From assembly GCA_012960535.1 (NCBI GenBank), contig DUBB01000045.1:1-64000 (forward strand): a stretch of DNA of 64,000 bases, given 5' to 3'. Positions 47,065 to 55,451 of the stretch are shown in pieces. The notes beneath the pieces are model-generated. The model was given only the letters and a program-made list of their open reading frames with translations, did not search any database and had not been told where the DNA came from. This DNA comes from Gammaproteobacteria bacterium (lineage in GTDB: Bacteria; Pseudomonadota; Gammaproteobacteria; Pseudomonadales; Azotimanducaceae). The number at the start of each line of letters is the position of its first letter. The first letter of the stretch is position 1. The position numbers were made by a program, and so were the translations under genes.

Positions 47065-48971
47065 ATAGGGTCCGTGACCATGGGAAGGGCAGACACTTTA
47101 CCGTTAGCATATTGACCCCACATCAGCTCTCGAACGAAGTTTTGTTTTTTTATGGTGAGTTTGCCCGTGCCTCCGAAAAATGCCGAATTCGGCAGGTCTC
47201 TTAGTTGTTTGAGTCGGGGGAGAACGTTATAGGCATCAACACCAAGCGCATAGATCGATGAGAGCTGCTGGGCTGACTGGGGCCACAGGGTCTGAATTCT
47301 ATCTCGGAAAGCATCAGCAGGGGCTAATTTCCAGGGGATGTCGCAGAATCTAATGCCGTTTAAGTCGATATTGTTAATGCGATTGTCACCCGATTCATAA
47401 GTCAGCGAGGTACCGTATACCGGCAGGTCGTCAGCATAATAAAATGCCAGGGATGGATTAATCTGCCTGGCCTGCTTGGAGTTGGCCAGTAGTATCACCA
47501 CATCTATGTCTTGTCGCCTCTGTGGCTTGAATTCGAAACTACTACCAATGATCCTTTTTAACTCAGCCGCTCTGTTCATGCTTTGATCAACTAACAGTAA
47601 TCCCTGAATAAATTTGTTGTAATTCTCATCTTCGGCGAATCGGGACTCTCCTGCTATCAGGCCATTGTTTTGTGTCCAGGTCTCCTTGAAAGCACGAGCT
47701 GTTCGATCACCCCATTCGTTGTTCGGTGCAATAATGAGAGCATGCCGGTGTCCTTCAAGCCTGCTCTGCTTTGCTATTTGAATGGCTTCGTCTTCAGGCG
47801 CCAGAGACAGATGGTATAGGTTCGGGTTTGTCACGGAGTTGCCAGTCCGGTTTAAACGATTCAGGGCCAGCACTGGCACAGGGAGTCTTAGCTTATTCAG
47901 TGAGGCGACTTTTTGTTTGTTGAGGGGCCCTATAATCAGGTCAGCACCCTCCCGCGCGACTCTGTTGATCAGCGCCTGGATCGACTCTCCTTTTTCAGTG
48001 TCATATATTCTTATCTTGGACCTGGATTGCTGCTCATAGTGGGCAGCCAGAATGCCATTTTGAATGGCCTGGCCGATACTTCTTAATCTGCCGCTTTGAG
48101 GCAGCAATACAGCTATTTCATCCGGCTGACCAGCAACCACAGTATCGAGAAGCTTTAGACTTTCGGGCATGGTTTGTGCTGCCGGATGCCCAGCCCATAA
48201 TTTTCGCCAGTCTGTGAGTGCTCTTAGCTGCTGGGATGGTTTGTTCTGGAACTGTTTGGTCATTGCGGCCAGAGACAGCCAGCCACGAAGTTCGTTACTG
48301 ACAGCTTTTTTTGCGTAGGCAACCAGTAAGGGCGCGGGTAGTTCGATCAATGTACTGAATATCTTTTCCCGGTTTACCTTGCTTTGGGTTTTGCTAAGGA
48401 GATGATCAATGAGAACTCTTTCCCTAGCACTGGCAATGAGACGCTGGTTTGCAGCATAGGCATCGGCTCTCAGTGTGCTAATTTTGATTTGATTATCTAG
48501 ATCAAGAGTTATGCCGCGGAAACTGTTTTTATTGAGCAGGTTGAGGGCGTCGTTTGGGCTGCCATTGAGTAATAGCAATTGACTTTTGGTGAGCAGATAA
48601 TCAACCCTGGACTGGCCGGTCAACCTTGGTACCAGAATGGAGGCTATTATTCTTCTTGCCTGTTCGAGGTCGCCGGTATTAATTGCTAGTCTTGCTGCTG
48701 TTGCCCTTAGCTGACTGGCTTCAGGTTCCTGGGCGATGTTAGCGCGCCTGAGTGCTTCTGAGACATTTTTTATGGGCGCTTTTCGCTGCCCCTCGACTGT
48801 TTTTGGGCGCTGATCTGGCAGACCGGTTGGTGGTGTGCTCTCACAGGCAGATAGCAGTATTAAAAAACAGCCTAGGATTGCCCAGAGCGCACAGGCGGGT
48901 GTGTCCGAAAAGTGGGCTGTTAACTGTTCGGGCGTACGCGCTACGGCCTTGGTCTGGGTATTATTCAACAA
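47061..48971 (-). CDS. lpoA: Penicillin-binding protein activator LpoA
   Basis: A 636-residue outer-membrane lipoprotein that activates the class A peptidoglycan synthase PBP1a. After an extended N-terminal tail comes the lipobox LLSAC (Cys43), a helical TPR-like domain (about 70-260), then a periplasmic-binding-protein-like domain (about 285-630; IAVLLPQSGRLRSIGQAIQNG, DLIIGPLNKQKVASL). Only a TTG (48971) fits as start and no ribosome site is clear, so the N-terminus is uncertain. Divergent from rsmI. Confidence 0.93.
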   Translation of the reverse strand: MLNNTQTKAVARTPEQLTAHFSDTPACALWAILGCFLILLSACESTPPTGLPDQRPKTVEGQRKAPIKNVSEALRRANIAQEPEASQLRATAARLAINTGDLEQARRIIASILVPRLTGQSRVDYLLTKSQLLLLNGSPNDALNLLNKNSFRGITLDLDNQIKISTLRADAYAANQRLIASARERVLIDHLLSKTQSKVNREKIFSTLIELPAPLLVAYAKKAVSNELRGWLSLAAMTKQFQNKPSQQLRALTDWRKLWAGHPAAQTMPESLKLLDTVVAGQPDEIAVLLPQSGRLRSIGQAIQNGILAAHYEQQSRSKIRIYDTEKGESIQALINRVAREGADLIIGPLNKQKVASLNKLRLPVPVLALNRLNRTGNSVTNPNLYHLSLAPEDEAIQIAKQSRLEGHRHALIIAPNNEWGDRTARAFKETWTQNNGLIAGESRFAEDENYNKFIQGLLLVDQSMNRAAELKRIIGSSFEFKPQRRQDIDVVILLANSKQARQINPSLAFYYADDLPVYGTSLTYESGDNRINNIDLNGIRFCDIPWKLAPADAFRDRIQTLWPQSAQQLSSIYALGVDAYNVLPRLKQLRDLPNSAFFGGTGKLTIKKQNFVRELMWGQYANGKVSALPMVTDPI

Positions 48972-49102
48972 TTGATGCTCAATTACTTTGCTGTTAGAGC
49001 TAATAGTATTTCATATGGATGGCCGGTTCACCTTTAATCATTTAACCTAGCAGGTGGTCAGTGAAAACTGAACTTGTCCGAAGTTATCTCTATACGGGTG
49101 AA

Positions 49103-49933
49103 ATGTCTATGAGCAAGCTCTATATAGTAGCCACGCCGATCGGTAATCTTAAAGATATGACTGAACGTGCCATTGAAACCTTACGATCGGTGGATTGGAT
49201 TGCGGCTGAAGATACAAGACGCAGTAAAAAATTATTAGTGCACTTTGATCTAAAGGCACGAATGCGCTCTTATCATGATCACAATGAACGACAAGTTTCA
49301 GAACAACTGGTTGCAAAAATGCTCGCCGGTGAATCGGTTGCTTTGGTTTCAGATGCTGGCACGCCTTTGATCTCAGATCCAGGTTATCGAATTGTTCGTT
49401 TGGCTCGAGAGGCAGGTATTGACGTGATTCCGATACCGGGAGCATCAGCCATGCTAGCGGCTTTATCGGTATCAGGGCTCGCTACTGATCGTTTTGTGTT
49501 TATGGGGTTTCTTAAGAAGAAGGCCCGGAAAAAACAATTGCAGTCTTTGCTGCGAGAGTCAGGGACGGTCATTATCTATGAAGCACCCCATCGAGTGAGC
49601 GAGTTGATGGACGATATGCTGGCAGTCCTAGGCGCTGACAGAACCGTCGTGGTTGCCAGGGAGTTGACCAAGCGCTATGAACAGGTAATTTCCGGGAGCG
49701 TGGCTGAACAAAGGGCTAATTTAAAGGACGGTACCATTCCTGAAAAGGGCGAGTTTGTGATATTACTCGAAGGCATGACCGTGGATTATGATGAGCATCG
49801 TGCTGATGAAGTATTGCAGTTCTTGTTAAAGGAAGTCGCCGTCAGTAAAGCCGTTATGCTTGCGGCAAAAGTGACCGGGGTATCGAAGAATGAGCTTTAT
49901 CAAAGGGCGCTTGCAATCAAAGATGTTTCTTGA
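49103..49933 (+). CDS. rsmI: 16S rRNA (cytidine-1402 2'-O) methyltransferase
   Basis: A 276-residue tetrapyrrole-methylase-fold enzyme that 2'-O-methylates C1402 in the 30S decoding centre. MSKLYIVATPIGNLKDMTERA, AEDTRRSKKLL, LVSDAGTPLISDPGYRIV and IPIPGASAMLAALSVSGL are diagnostic. I chose the ATG at 49103 with GGGTGAA upstream; a GTG at 49061 falls in a small hairpin (49058-49071). Divergent from lpoA and followed at once by rnpB. Confidence 0.97.
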   Translation: MSMSKLYIVATPIGNLKDMTERAIETLRSVDWIAAEDTRRSKKLLVHFDLKARMRSYHDHNERQVSEQLVAKMLAGESVALVSDAGTPLISDPGYRIVRLAREAGIDVIPIPGASAMLAALSVSGLATDRFVFMGFLKKKARKKQLQSLLRESGTVIIYEAPHRVSELMDDMLAVLGADRTVVVARELTKRYEQVISGSVAEQRANLKDGTIPEKGEFVILLEGMTVDYDEHRADEVLQFLLKEVAVSKAVMLAAKVTGVSKNELYQRALAIKDVS

Positions 49934-49958
49934 GTCGCTAGTCGCTAGGCGCTAAGCT
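49930..49958 (+). promoter_or_regulatory. Likely rnpB promoter with repeat spacer
   Basis: TTGAGT (49930-49935), 17 bases, TAAGCT (49953-49958), seven bases before the inferred RNA start. It overlaps the rsmI stop. The spacer consists largely of a 7-base tandem repeat. Confidence 0.5.
49934..49954. repeat. 7-base tandem repeat, three copies
   Basis: GTCGCTA, GTCGCTA and GGCGCTA in a row (one mismatch in the third copy), directly after the rsmI stop and inside the likely rnpB promoter. Confidence 0.9.
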
Positions 49959-49965
49959 TGTTAAT

Positions 49966-50298
49966 GGGAGTTAGCCAGGTAATCGCTGCTTAGGCAGAGG
50001 AAAGTCCGGGCTCCACAGGGCAGGGTGCCAGGTAACGCCTGGGAGGCGCGAGCCTATGGCAAGTGCAGCAGAAAGTATACCGCCTGCGAGAGCAGGTAAG
50101 GGTGAAATGGTGTGGTAAGAGCGCACCGCATCGTTGGCAACAGCGGTGGCAAGGTAAACCCCACCTGGAGCAAGACCAAATAGGAACCCAGATGCTGCTG
50201 CCCGTAGTTGGGTTCGGGTAGGTCGCTATAGGTGCTTGGTGACAAGCATCACAGATGAATGATTACCCTAGACAGAACCCGGCTTACTGCTAACTCCC
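49966..50298 (+). ncRNA. rnpB: RNase P RNA (class A)
   Basis: The catalytic RNA that removes tRNA 5' leaders. The universal core is unmistakable: GAGGAAAGTCCGGGCTCC near the 5' end, CAGGGTGCCAGGTAACGCC, GGTAAGGGTGAAA-like AGGTAAGGGTGAAATGG, GGAGCAAGACCAAATAGG and ACAGAACCCGGCTTA near the 3' end. P1 pairs GGGAGTTAGC with GCTAACTCCC, which sets the ends; P2 pairs GGTAATC with GATTACC. P3 is very short (CTGC/GCAG). T-rich sequence (TTTTT, then a run of eight T) follows within 25 bases and should end transcription. Ends are inferred from P1, to within a base or two. Confidence 0.97.
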
Positions 50299-50477
50299 GG
50301 TTTTTAAAATATTTTTTTTATAACTAAATAGTCTAAAAACTCTCTCTTCTAACAAATCACATTAACTACGCCTATCATCTCTCTGTTAATCAATGGGATA
50401 GTTGATTAACGAGCGTCATCCTAAAGCATCCATCGCTAAGCCATTGTGAAATATAGACAAATTCTTTAATTCCCTGC

Positions 50478-50506
50478 TTGACATAGTTCCGTCCCGTTTT
50501 TAAGGT
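50478..50506 (+). promoter_or_regulatory. Promoter of mraZ and the dcw cluster
   Basis: A perfect TTGACA (50478-50483), a 17-base spacer and a weak TAAGGT (50501-50506). It lies directly upstream of the MraZ repeats, as in E. coli Pmra. Confidence 0.65.
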
Positions 50507-50511
50507 TCGTT

Positions 50512-50546
50512 GTGAGGAAATGTGGGTAAAAGTGGATAAATGTGGG
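50512..50546 (+). promoter_or_regulatory. MraZ operator: four phased GTGRR repeats
   Basis: GTGAG (50512), GTGGG (50522), GTGGA (50532) and GTGGG (50542), each ten bases apart with AT-rich spacers. Direct TGGG-type repeats with 5-base spacers are the known MraZ binding pattern, so MraZ is expected to repress its own operon here. Confidence 0.75.
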
Positions 50547-50608
50547 GTTATTCTTTCATCGTGTGTGAAAAATTCGATGGCTAAGAAGACTGTGACTAAG
50601 GAAGCCGT

Positions 50609-51061
50609 GTGTTTAGAGGTGTAAATCAAGTCAATATGGATGCGAAGGGACGCCTGACCATTCCTACTCGTTATCGGGAGCAGATTCTGCAGTCCTGTAA
50701 TGGCGAGATTGTGGTCACGATTGATACCGAGGAGAAGTGTCTGTTGATCTATCCACAACCGGCCTGGGAAGACATTCAGAGAAAGGTAGAATCTTTGCCC
50801 AGTTTCAATGTGGCAGGCAGACGGGTACAACGCCTCCTGATTGGCCACGCCACTGATATACCGATGGATGGCAGCGGCAGAATACTGATTACACCACCGT
50901 TACGAGAATATGCCCGACTGGAAAAAAAAACGGTGCTGCTCGGTCAGGGTAATAAACTGGAATTATGGGATGAACAGATTTGGGCAGAACGCCGAGATGC
51001 CTGGTTGGAAGCTCAGCCTGAGCAGGATGTTCCTGATGAATTACTGACGTTGTCTCTGTAA
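50609..51061 (+). CDS. mraZ: Transcriptional regulator MraZ
   Basis: A 150-residue AbrB-like ring-forming DNA-binding protein that represses the dcw operon from its start. The two half-domains begin FRGVNQVNMDAKGRLTIPTRYRE and, later, IPMDGSGRILITPPLREYA, each with the conserved DxxGR motif. The GTG start has AAGGA upstream. It heads the cluster; a phased operator lies just before the gene. Confidence 0.97.
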   Translation: MFRGVNQVNMDAKGRLTIPTRYREQILQSCNGEIVVTIDTEEKCLLIYPQPAWEDIQRKVESLPSFNVAGRRVQRLLIGHATDIPMDGSGRILITPPLREYARLEKKTVLLGQGNKLELWDEQIWAERRDAWLEAQPEQDVPDELLTLSL

Positions 51062-51072
51062 AAGGTGAGGTT

Positions 51073-51990
51073 ATGGAGCATGTACCTGTTCTATTAACGG
51101 AGGCGGTCGAGGCGTTGGTGCAGGATGCAGATGGAACTTATGTGGACTGTACCTTTGGCCGAGGAGGCCATAGCGCAAGGATAATTGAGCAGTTATCCAA
51201 CAAAGGGCGATTGATGGTTTTAGATAAAGATCCAGATGCTATTGCCGTAGCGCATCAACTCTATGCTGATGATTCCCGGGTGTCTGTTGTACACGGGGCT
51301 TTTGCTGAACTGGGCAGCTTGCTCGCGGTCAGCGGGTTTGGGCCAGTGGATGGAATTTTGATGGATTTGGGGGTTTCCTCAGTCCAATTGGATTCGCCGC
51401 GAAGAGGGTTTAGTTTTCAAAAGGATGGGCCGCTGGATATGCGGATGGATAATTCAAAGGGAGAAAGTGCAGCTAAATGGCTGAATGCAGCTTCTCTAAA
51501 TGAAATAGCAAAAGTACTCAAAACGCTTGGAGAGGAAAGGTTTGCCAGGAAAATAGCGGCAGCAATTGTCAGGCAGCGAGCGGTTAAACCACTTGAAACC
51601 ACCCTCGAATTGGCGGATCTTGTCGCCTCTACAATTCCCAGAAGAGAGAAAAACAAACATCCTGCGACGCGGACTTTTCAGGCCATTCGCCTCCAGGTTA
51701 ATCAGGAGTTGGCGGAATTGCAGGCCTGCCTTGGTCAGGTACTTGAACTACTGTGCGAAAAAGGTCGGCTTGTGGTAATCAGCTTTCATTCCTTGGAAGA
51801 CAGAATTGTAAAGCGATTCATTCGAGATCTCGAGAAAAACGACCCCTATCCAAGTCGCCTGCCGATAACCAGTGACCAGATAGTCAAGCCCGTTAGGTCG
51901 TTGGGCAAAAGCGTTGCTAAACAGGCCGAAATACTGGTCAATCCACGGTCCAGGAGCGCCGTCATGCGAGTGATGGAAAAAATCATATGA
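51073..51990 (+). CDS. rsmH: 16S rRNA (cytosine-1402 N4) methyltransferase RsmH
   Basis: A 305-residue SAM-dependent methyltransferase (MraW) that N4-methylates C1402, the same nucleotide that RsmI (encoded 1 kb upstream) modifies. HVPVLLTEAVEAL, the SAM site YVDCTFGRGGHSARI, DGILMDLGVSSVQLDSPRRG and VVISFHSLEDRIVKRFI are diagnostic. It overlaps ftsL by four bases. Confidence 0.98.
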   Translation: MEHVPVLLTEAVEALVQDADGTYVDCTFGRGGHSARIIEQLSNKGRLMVLDKDPDAIAVAHQLYADDSRVSVVHGAFAELGSLLAVSGFGPVDGILMDLGVSSVQLDSPRRGFSFQKDGPLDMRMDNSKGESAAKWLNAASLNEIAKVLKTLGEERFARKIAAAIVRQRAVKPLETTLELADLVASTIPRREKNKHPATRTFQAIRLQVNQELAELQACLGQVLELLCEKGRLVVISFHSLEDRIVKRFIRDLEKNDPYPSRLPITSDQIVKPVRSLGKSVAKQAEILVNPRSRSAVMRVMEKII

Positions 51991-52334
51991 AAGAGCCCGT
52001 ATCCGCTACTGTATTTTTTCGCTGGCTGGTCGGTGCTGCACAGATACGTATTTTGGCTATCACCTTCATAGCCCTTTTTTCAAGCTTCGCAGTGATTTAC
52101 GTATCTCACCAGACAAGGGCTCTCTATGGCGCGCTGCAGGTGGGGCAGGACACTGCAGACGATCTGGATAGCGAATACGAGCAGCTTCTGTTAGAGCAAA
52201 GTGCCTGGGCAGGGTACAACCGAATCGATCAGCTAGCCAGGGAAGAGTTAGGCATGTCGTCGCCGGGCAGAGGTAGGCTCGTTTTAATGCGCAGCGCCTA
52301 TGACATTTTTTCCGTAGAAGAAGACAGGCCGTGA
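51987..52334 (+). CDS. ftsL: Cell division protein FtsL
   Basis: A 115-residue bitopic protein with a membrane helix at about 23-44 and a periplasmic leucine-zipper-like coiled coil (HQTRALYGALQVGQDTADDL and on), ending in the conserved RIDQLAREELGMSSPG. It forms the FtsQLB complex with FtsB and FtsQ and helps activate FtsW-FtsI. It overlaps both rsmH and ftsI by four bases. Confidence 0.93.
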   Translation: MKEPVSATVFFRWLVGAAQIRILAITFIALFSSFAVIYVSHQTRALYGALQVGQDTADDLDSEYEQLLLEQSAWAGYNRIDQLAREELGMSSPGRGRLVLMRSAYDIFSVEEDRP

Positions 52335-53986
52335 ATAGCAGCCTTCGAATTCATATCGCCATTATAGTTTTTGGTCTATTGGTGGCAGTGGTTGGCGCTA
52401 AGCTGATTTATCTGGAAGTAACGCAGAGAGATTTTCTACAAGACGAAGGGGATGCCAGAACCGTAAGAATGGAAAGGATCAATGCCCATAGAGGCATGAT
52501 TCTGGATCGTCGTGGCAGCCCTCTTGCAGTGAGTTCTCCTGTTGTGTCGCTATGGGCTAATCCATCGGAATTACCCGAGGAGGCAGCTGCTCTAGCGCAG
52601 TTAGCAGAGGGTCTTGGCGTTTCTGTGGAGCGATTTCAAGAGAAAATGAACCGTGCTAAGGATAGGAATTTTGTCTATCTACGACGTCACGCTCGGCCTC
52701 AGAAAGCGGATGCAATCCTGAATTTGGGCTTGTCCGGAGTCTATAGTGAAAAAGAATATCATCGATTCTATCCTTCGGGAGAAGTGACGGCGCATGTGGT
52801 TGGTTTTACTGATATTGATGATAGTGGCCAGGAAGGGTTAGAACTATCTTATGAAAATTGGTTGTCAGGGCAGGAAGGCAAGAAAAAAGTTTTAAAAAAT
52901 CTTTATGGAGAGGTGGTTAGAGACATTATGCCTGTGACCGAAGCCATTCCGGGTAAGGATTTGCATTTATCAATCGACCAGCGGCTCCAGTTTCTTGCTT
53001 ATAGGGAGCTGAAATCCGCTATTTACCAATATAAGGCGCTGTCTGGTTCCTTTGTGCTTCTGGATGTCAGCAATGGTGAGGTGCTGGCCATGGTTAACCA
53101 GCCTTCTTACAACCCTAATAACCGGGTAAGGTTAGATTTAGCTTCAATCCGTAATCGATCCGTTACAGATGTATTCGAGCCAGGTTCGACCGTTAAACCA
53201 TTTACAGTTGCGGTCGCACTGCAAAGCCCGCAGTTCTCAGCCGAATCTGTTATTGATACCAGCCCCGGTTTTATGACGGTTGGCGACGCGACCATTCGGG
53301 ATCCGAAGAACCAGGGCCTACTCGATCTCGGTGGTGTTCTGGCCTATTCAAGTCAGGTTGGAATTAGTCGTTTAGCCCTGCAGTTGAATGAATACGATAT
53401 ATGGGATTTATTTCGAAGAGTCGGATTTGGGCAGGCGTCAGGCGTGGGATACCCTGGTGAAAGCAGTGGTTTCTTGCCGAACCGCAGACGCTGGAAAGAA
53501 ATAGAAAGGGTTACTTTTGCTTATGGCTATGGCCTGACTGTGACGCCATTGCAGCTGGCATCGGCTTACATGACTATTGCCAGTGGCGGTATTAAGCGAG
53601 ATGTAACGCTATTAAATTCAGGATCAACTTTAGGAGAACGGATTCTTCCGGAGGCAGTGGCCCGTCAGTTACTGGTTATGCTGGGTCGGGTGGTGTCTGA
53701 AGGTACCGGCAAGAGAGCGGCAGTAGATACTTATGCTGTGGCTGGGAAAACGGGTACAGCCCGAAAAATTGGCAAGAATGGCTACGATGATTCTCGGCAC
53801 ATCGCCTTTTTTGCAGGTATCGCTCCCCTTGATCAGCCTAGATTTGTTGGCGTTGTCATCATTAATGAACCGAAAACCAGCAGGGTTGGCGGCGGGGCCA
53901 TTGCGGCGCCGATATTTTCTCGAGTCATGTCTAATGTCTTGCGTTTGCTCAATGTGCCGCCTACTAACACCAGAGAGGCTGTATAG
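52331..53986 (+). CDS. ftsI: Peptidoglycan transpeptidase FtsI (PBP3)
   Basis: A 551-residue septal class B penicillin-binding protein with an N-terminal membrane helix (about 8-28), the non-penicillin-binding domain (NAHRGMILDRRGSPLA) and the transpeptidase domain. The nucleophile is Ser286 in EPGSTVKP with Lys289, and the third motif is Lys473-Thr-Gly-Thr. The second motif, normally SxN (SSN in E. coli PBP3), reads Ser340-Ser341-Gln342 (AYSSQVGIS). The rest, including the ERVTFAYGYGLTVTPLQLA block, is normal, so the enzyme should be active with an altered active-site edge. Coupled to ftsL and followed directly by murE. Confidence 0.97.
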   Translation: MNSSLRIHIAIIVFGLLVAVVGAKLIYLEVTQRDFLQDEGDARTVRMERINAHRGMILDRRGSPLAVSSPVVSLWANPSELPEEAAALAQLAEGLGVSVERFQEKMNRAKDRNFVYLRRHARPQKADAILNLGLSGVYSEKEYHRFYPSGEVTAHVVGFTDIDDSGQEGLELSYENWLSGQEGKKKVLKNLYGEVVRDIMPVTEAIPGKDLHLSIDQRLQFLAYRELKSAIYQYKALSGSFVLLDVSNGEVLAMVNQPSYNPNNRVRLDLASIRNRSVTDVFEPGSTVKPFTVAVALQSPQFSAESVIDTSPGFMTVGDATIRDPKNQGLLDLGGVLAYSSQVGISRLALQLNEYDIWDLFRRVGFGQASGVGYPGESSGFLPNRRRWKEIERVTFAYGYGLTVTPLQLASAYMTIASGGIKRDVTLLNSGSTLGERILPEAVARQLLVMLGRVVSEGTGKRAAVDTYAVAGKTGTARKIGKNGYDDSRHIAFFAGIAPLDQPRFVGVVIINEPKTSRVGGGAIAAPIFSRVMSNVLRLLNVPPTNTREAV

Positions 53987-55438
53987 ATGAAGCCTCTTCA
54001 GCAAATTCTGCCAGAAGTTGGGTCAGCAGAAGTGGTGATTCATGGTATTGCCATGGATAGTCGGCAAGTGAAACCTGGGGATCTTTTTATTGCAGTCAAC
54101 GGCGCTATCAGTGATGGCCAGTGTTTTATACAGGATGCTATTGAAAACGGTGCGACGGCAGTTGTTAGGTCGCCTGCAGGTGCTGGATCCTTACGCAACA
54201 GCGTGCCGGTATTTGAGATTGAAGATCTATCGGAAAAAGTGGGTGAAATCGCGAGTCGTTTTTTTGATGAACCCTCTCAGTCCTTGGTGGTTATTGCGGT
54301 CACCGGGACCAATGGTAAGACGACTGTTACCTCCATGATAGCAGAGGCTATGAGTTCATTGGGTCGTTCTTGTGGTGTGATCGGCACATTAGGGTTTGGC
54401 AGGTCGATAAGGCAATTAACTGAAACGGGATTGACCACGCCAGATCCGGTCAACTTGCAACGGCAGCTTGCCCATCTATATCAGCAGGAGTGCCAGTGCG
54501 TTGCGCTTGAGGCTTCATCACATGGGTTGATCCAGGGGCGCCTCAATGGCACCCGGGTTTCAGCTTCCATCCTGACCAACCTTACGCAGGATCATCTTGA
54601 CTTTCACGGTGATATGGAGCGCTATCGCCGTGCCAAGGAACTGCTGTTCGAGTTGCCCGGATTACAGCTAAGAGTGGTTAATCTTGATGACGATCTTGGT
54701 AAGGCTCTTGCCAGACGATACCGAGCTGAACGAATACTGAGTTTTAGCCTGGATGAGTCCGCAGGCGCGAATATTTATTCCAGGCGTGCAAGTTTCAGTA
54801 CAACAGGCATGCGCGCTGAATTAGTAACACCTCGCGGCTCTGCGGATTTCAGCAGTGCCCTGCTTGGCCCACATAATCTCAGTAATTTGCTCGCAGCGGC
54901 AGCTGTTCTGCATTGGCAAGGATACGGTGCCGAGGAAATCGCGGGCGCGCTTTCTTCTCTAAAGGCGGTGCCAGGGAGAATGGAGGTCATCAACATTGAT
55001 GAGCGCGTATCTGCAGTCATAGATTTTGCCCACAGTGCGGACGCTTTGTTGAATGCGCTGACAACCCTGCGACAACACAAGCCGGAAAAACTAATTTGCG
55101 TGTTTGGTTGTGGTGGCGATCGCGATTCAGGCAAGCGCCAGCAGATGGGTGCTGTTGCTGCTTCGCTGGCGGATGTGATTGTACTGACCAATGACAATCC
55201 TCGCAGCGAATCTCCGCAACTAATAGTTGATGAGATTCTCAGAGGTATTTCGGATGATACGCCGGTAGAAATTGAACTGGATCGTGGCAAAGCTATCAAT
55301 CGGGGTATAGAAATGTTGGCCGGTGGTGGCGTTGTTTTGATAGCGGGTAAAGGTCATGAAAATTACCAGGAGGTGAATCGTGAGCGGATTCATTTTAATG
55401 ACAGAGAGACAGTACTTAATTATATCGCAGCAAACTGA
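53987..55438 (+). CDS. murE: UDP-MurNAc-tripeptide synthetase MurE
   Basis: A 483-residue Mur ligase adding the third amino acid to UDP-MurNAc-Ala-Glu. The ATP site is GTNGKTT (107-113). The DNPR motif (LTNDNPRSESP, near residue 405) indicates meso-diaminopimelate as substrate. It starts directly at the ftsI stop. In relatives murF and mraY follow; here murD begins 14 bases after the stop. Confidence 0.98.
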   Translation: MKPLQQILPEVGSAEVVIHGIAMDSRQVKPGDLFIAVNGAISDGQCFIQDAIENGATAVVRSPAGAGSLRNSVPVFEIEDLSEKVGEIASRFFDEPSQSLVVIAVTGTNGKTTVTSMIAEAMSSLGRSCGVIGTLGFGRSIRQLTETGLTTPDPVNLQRQLAHLYQQECQCVALEASSHGLIQGRLNGTRVSASILTNLTQDHLDFHGDMERYRRAKELLFELPGLQLRVVNLDDDLGKALARRYRAERILSFSLDESAGANIYSRRASFSTTGMRAELVTPRGSADFSSALLGPHNLSNLLAAAAVLHWQGYGAEEIAGALSSLKAVPGRMEVINIDERVSAVIDFAHSADALLNALTTLRQHKPEKLICVFGCGGDRDSGKRQQMGAVAASLADVIVLTNDNPRSESPQLIVDEILRGISDDTPVEIELDRGKAINRGIEMLAGGGVVLIAGKGHENYQEVNRERIHFNDRETVLNYIAAN

Positions 55439-55451
55439 TGGGTGAAGTCAA

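Larger units (their letters stand above)
50299..50608. other. 310-base region between rnpB and mraZ
   Basis: Begins with the T-rich rnpB terminator, then AT-rich sequence without a gene, then the mraZ promoter and the MraZ operator (listed separately), followed by a short leader to the GTG. Confidence 0.7.
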
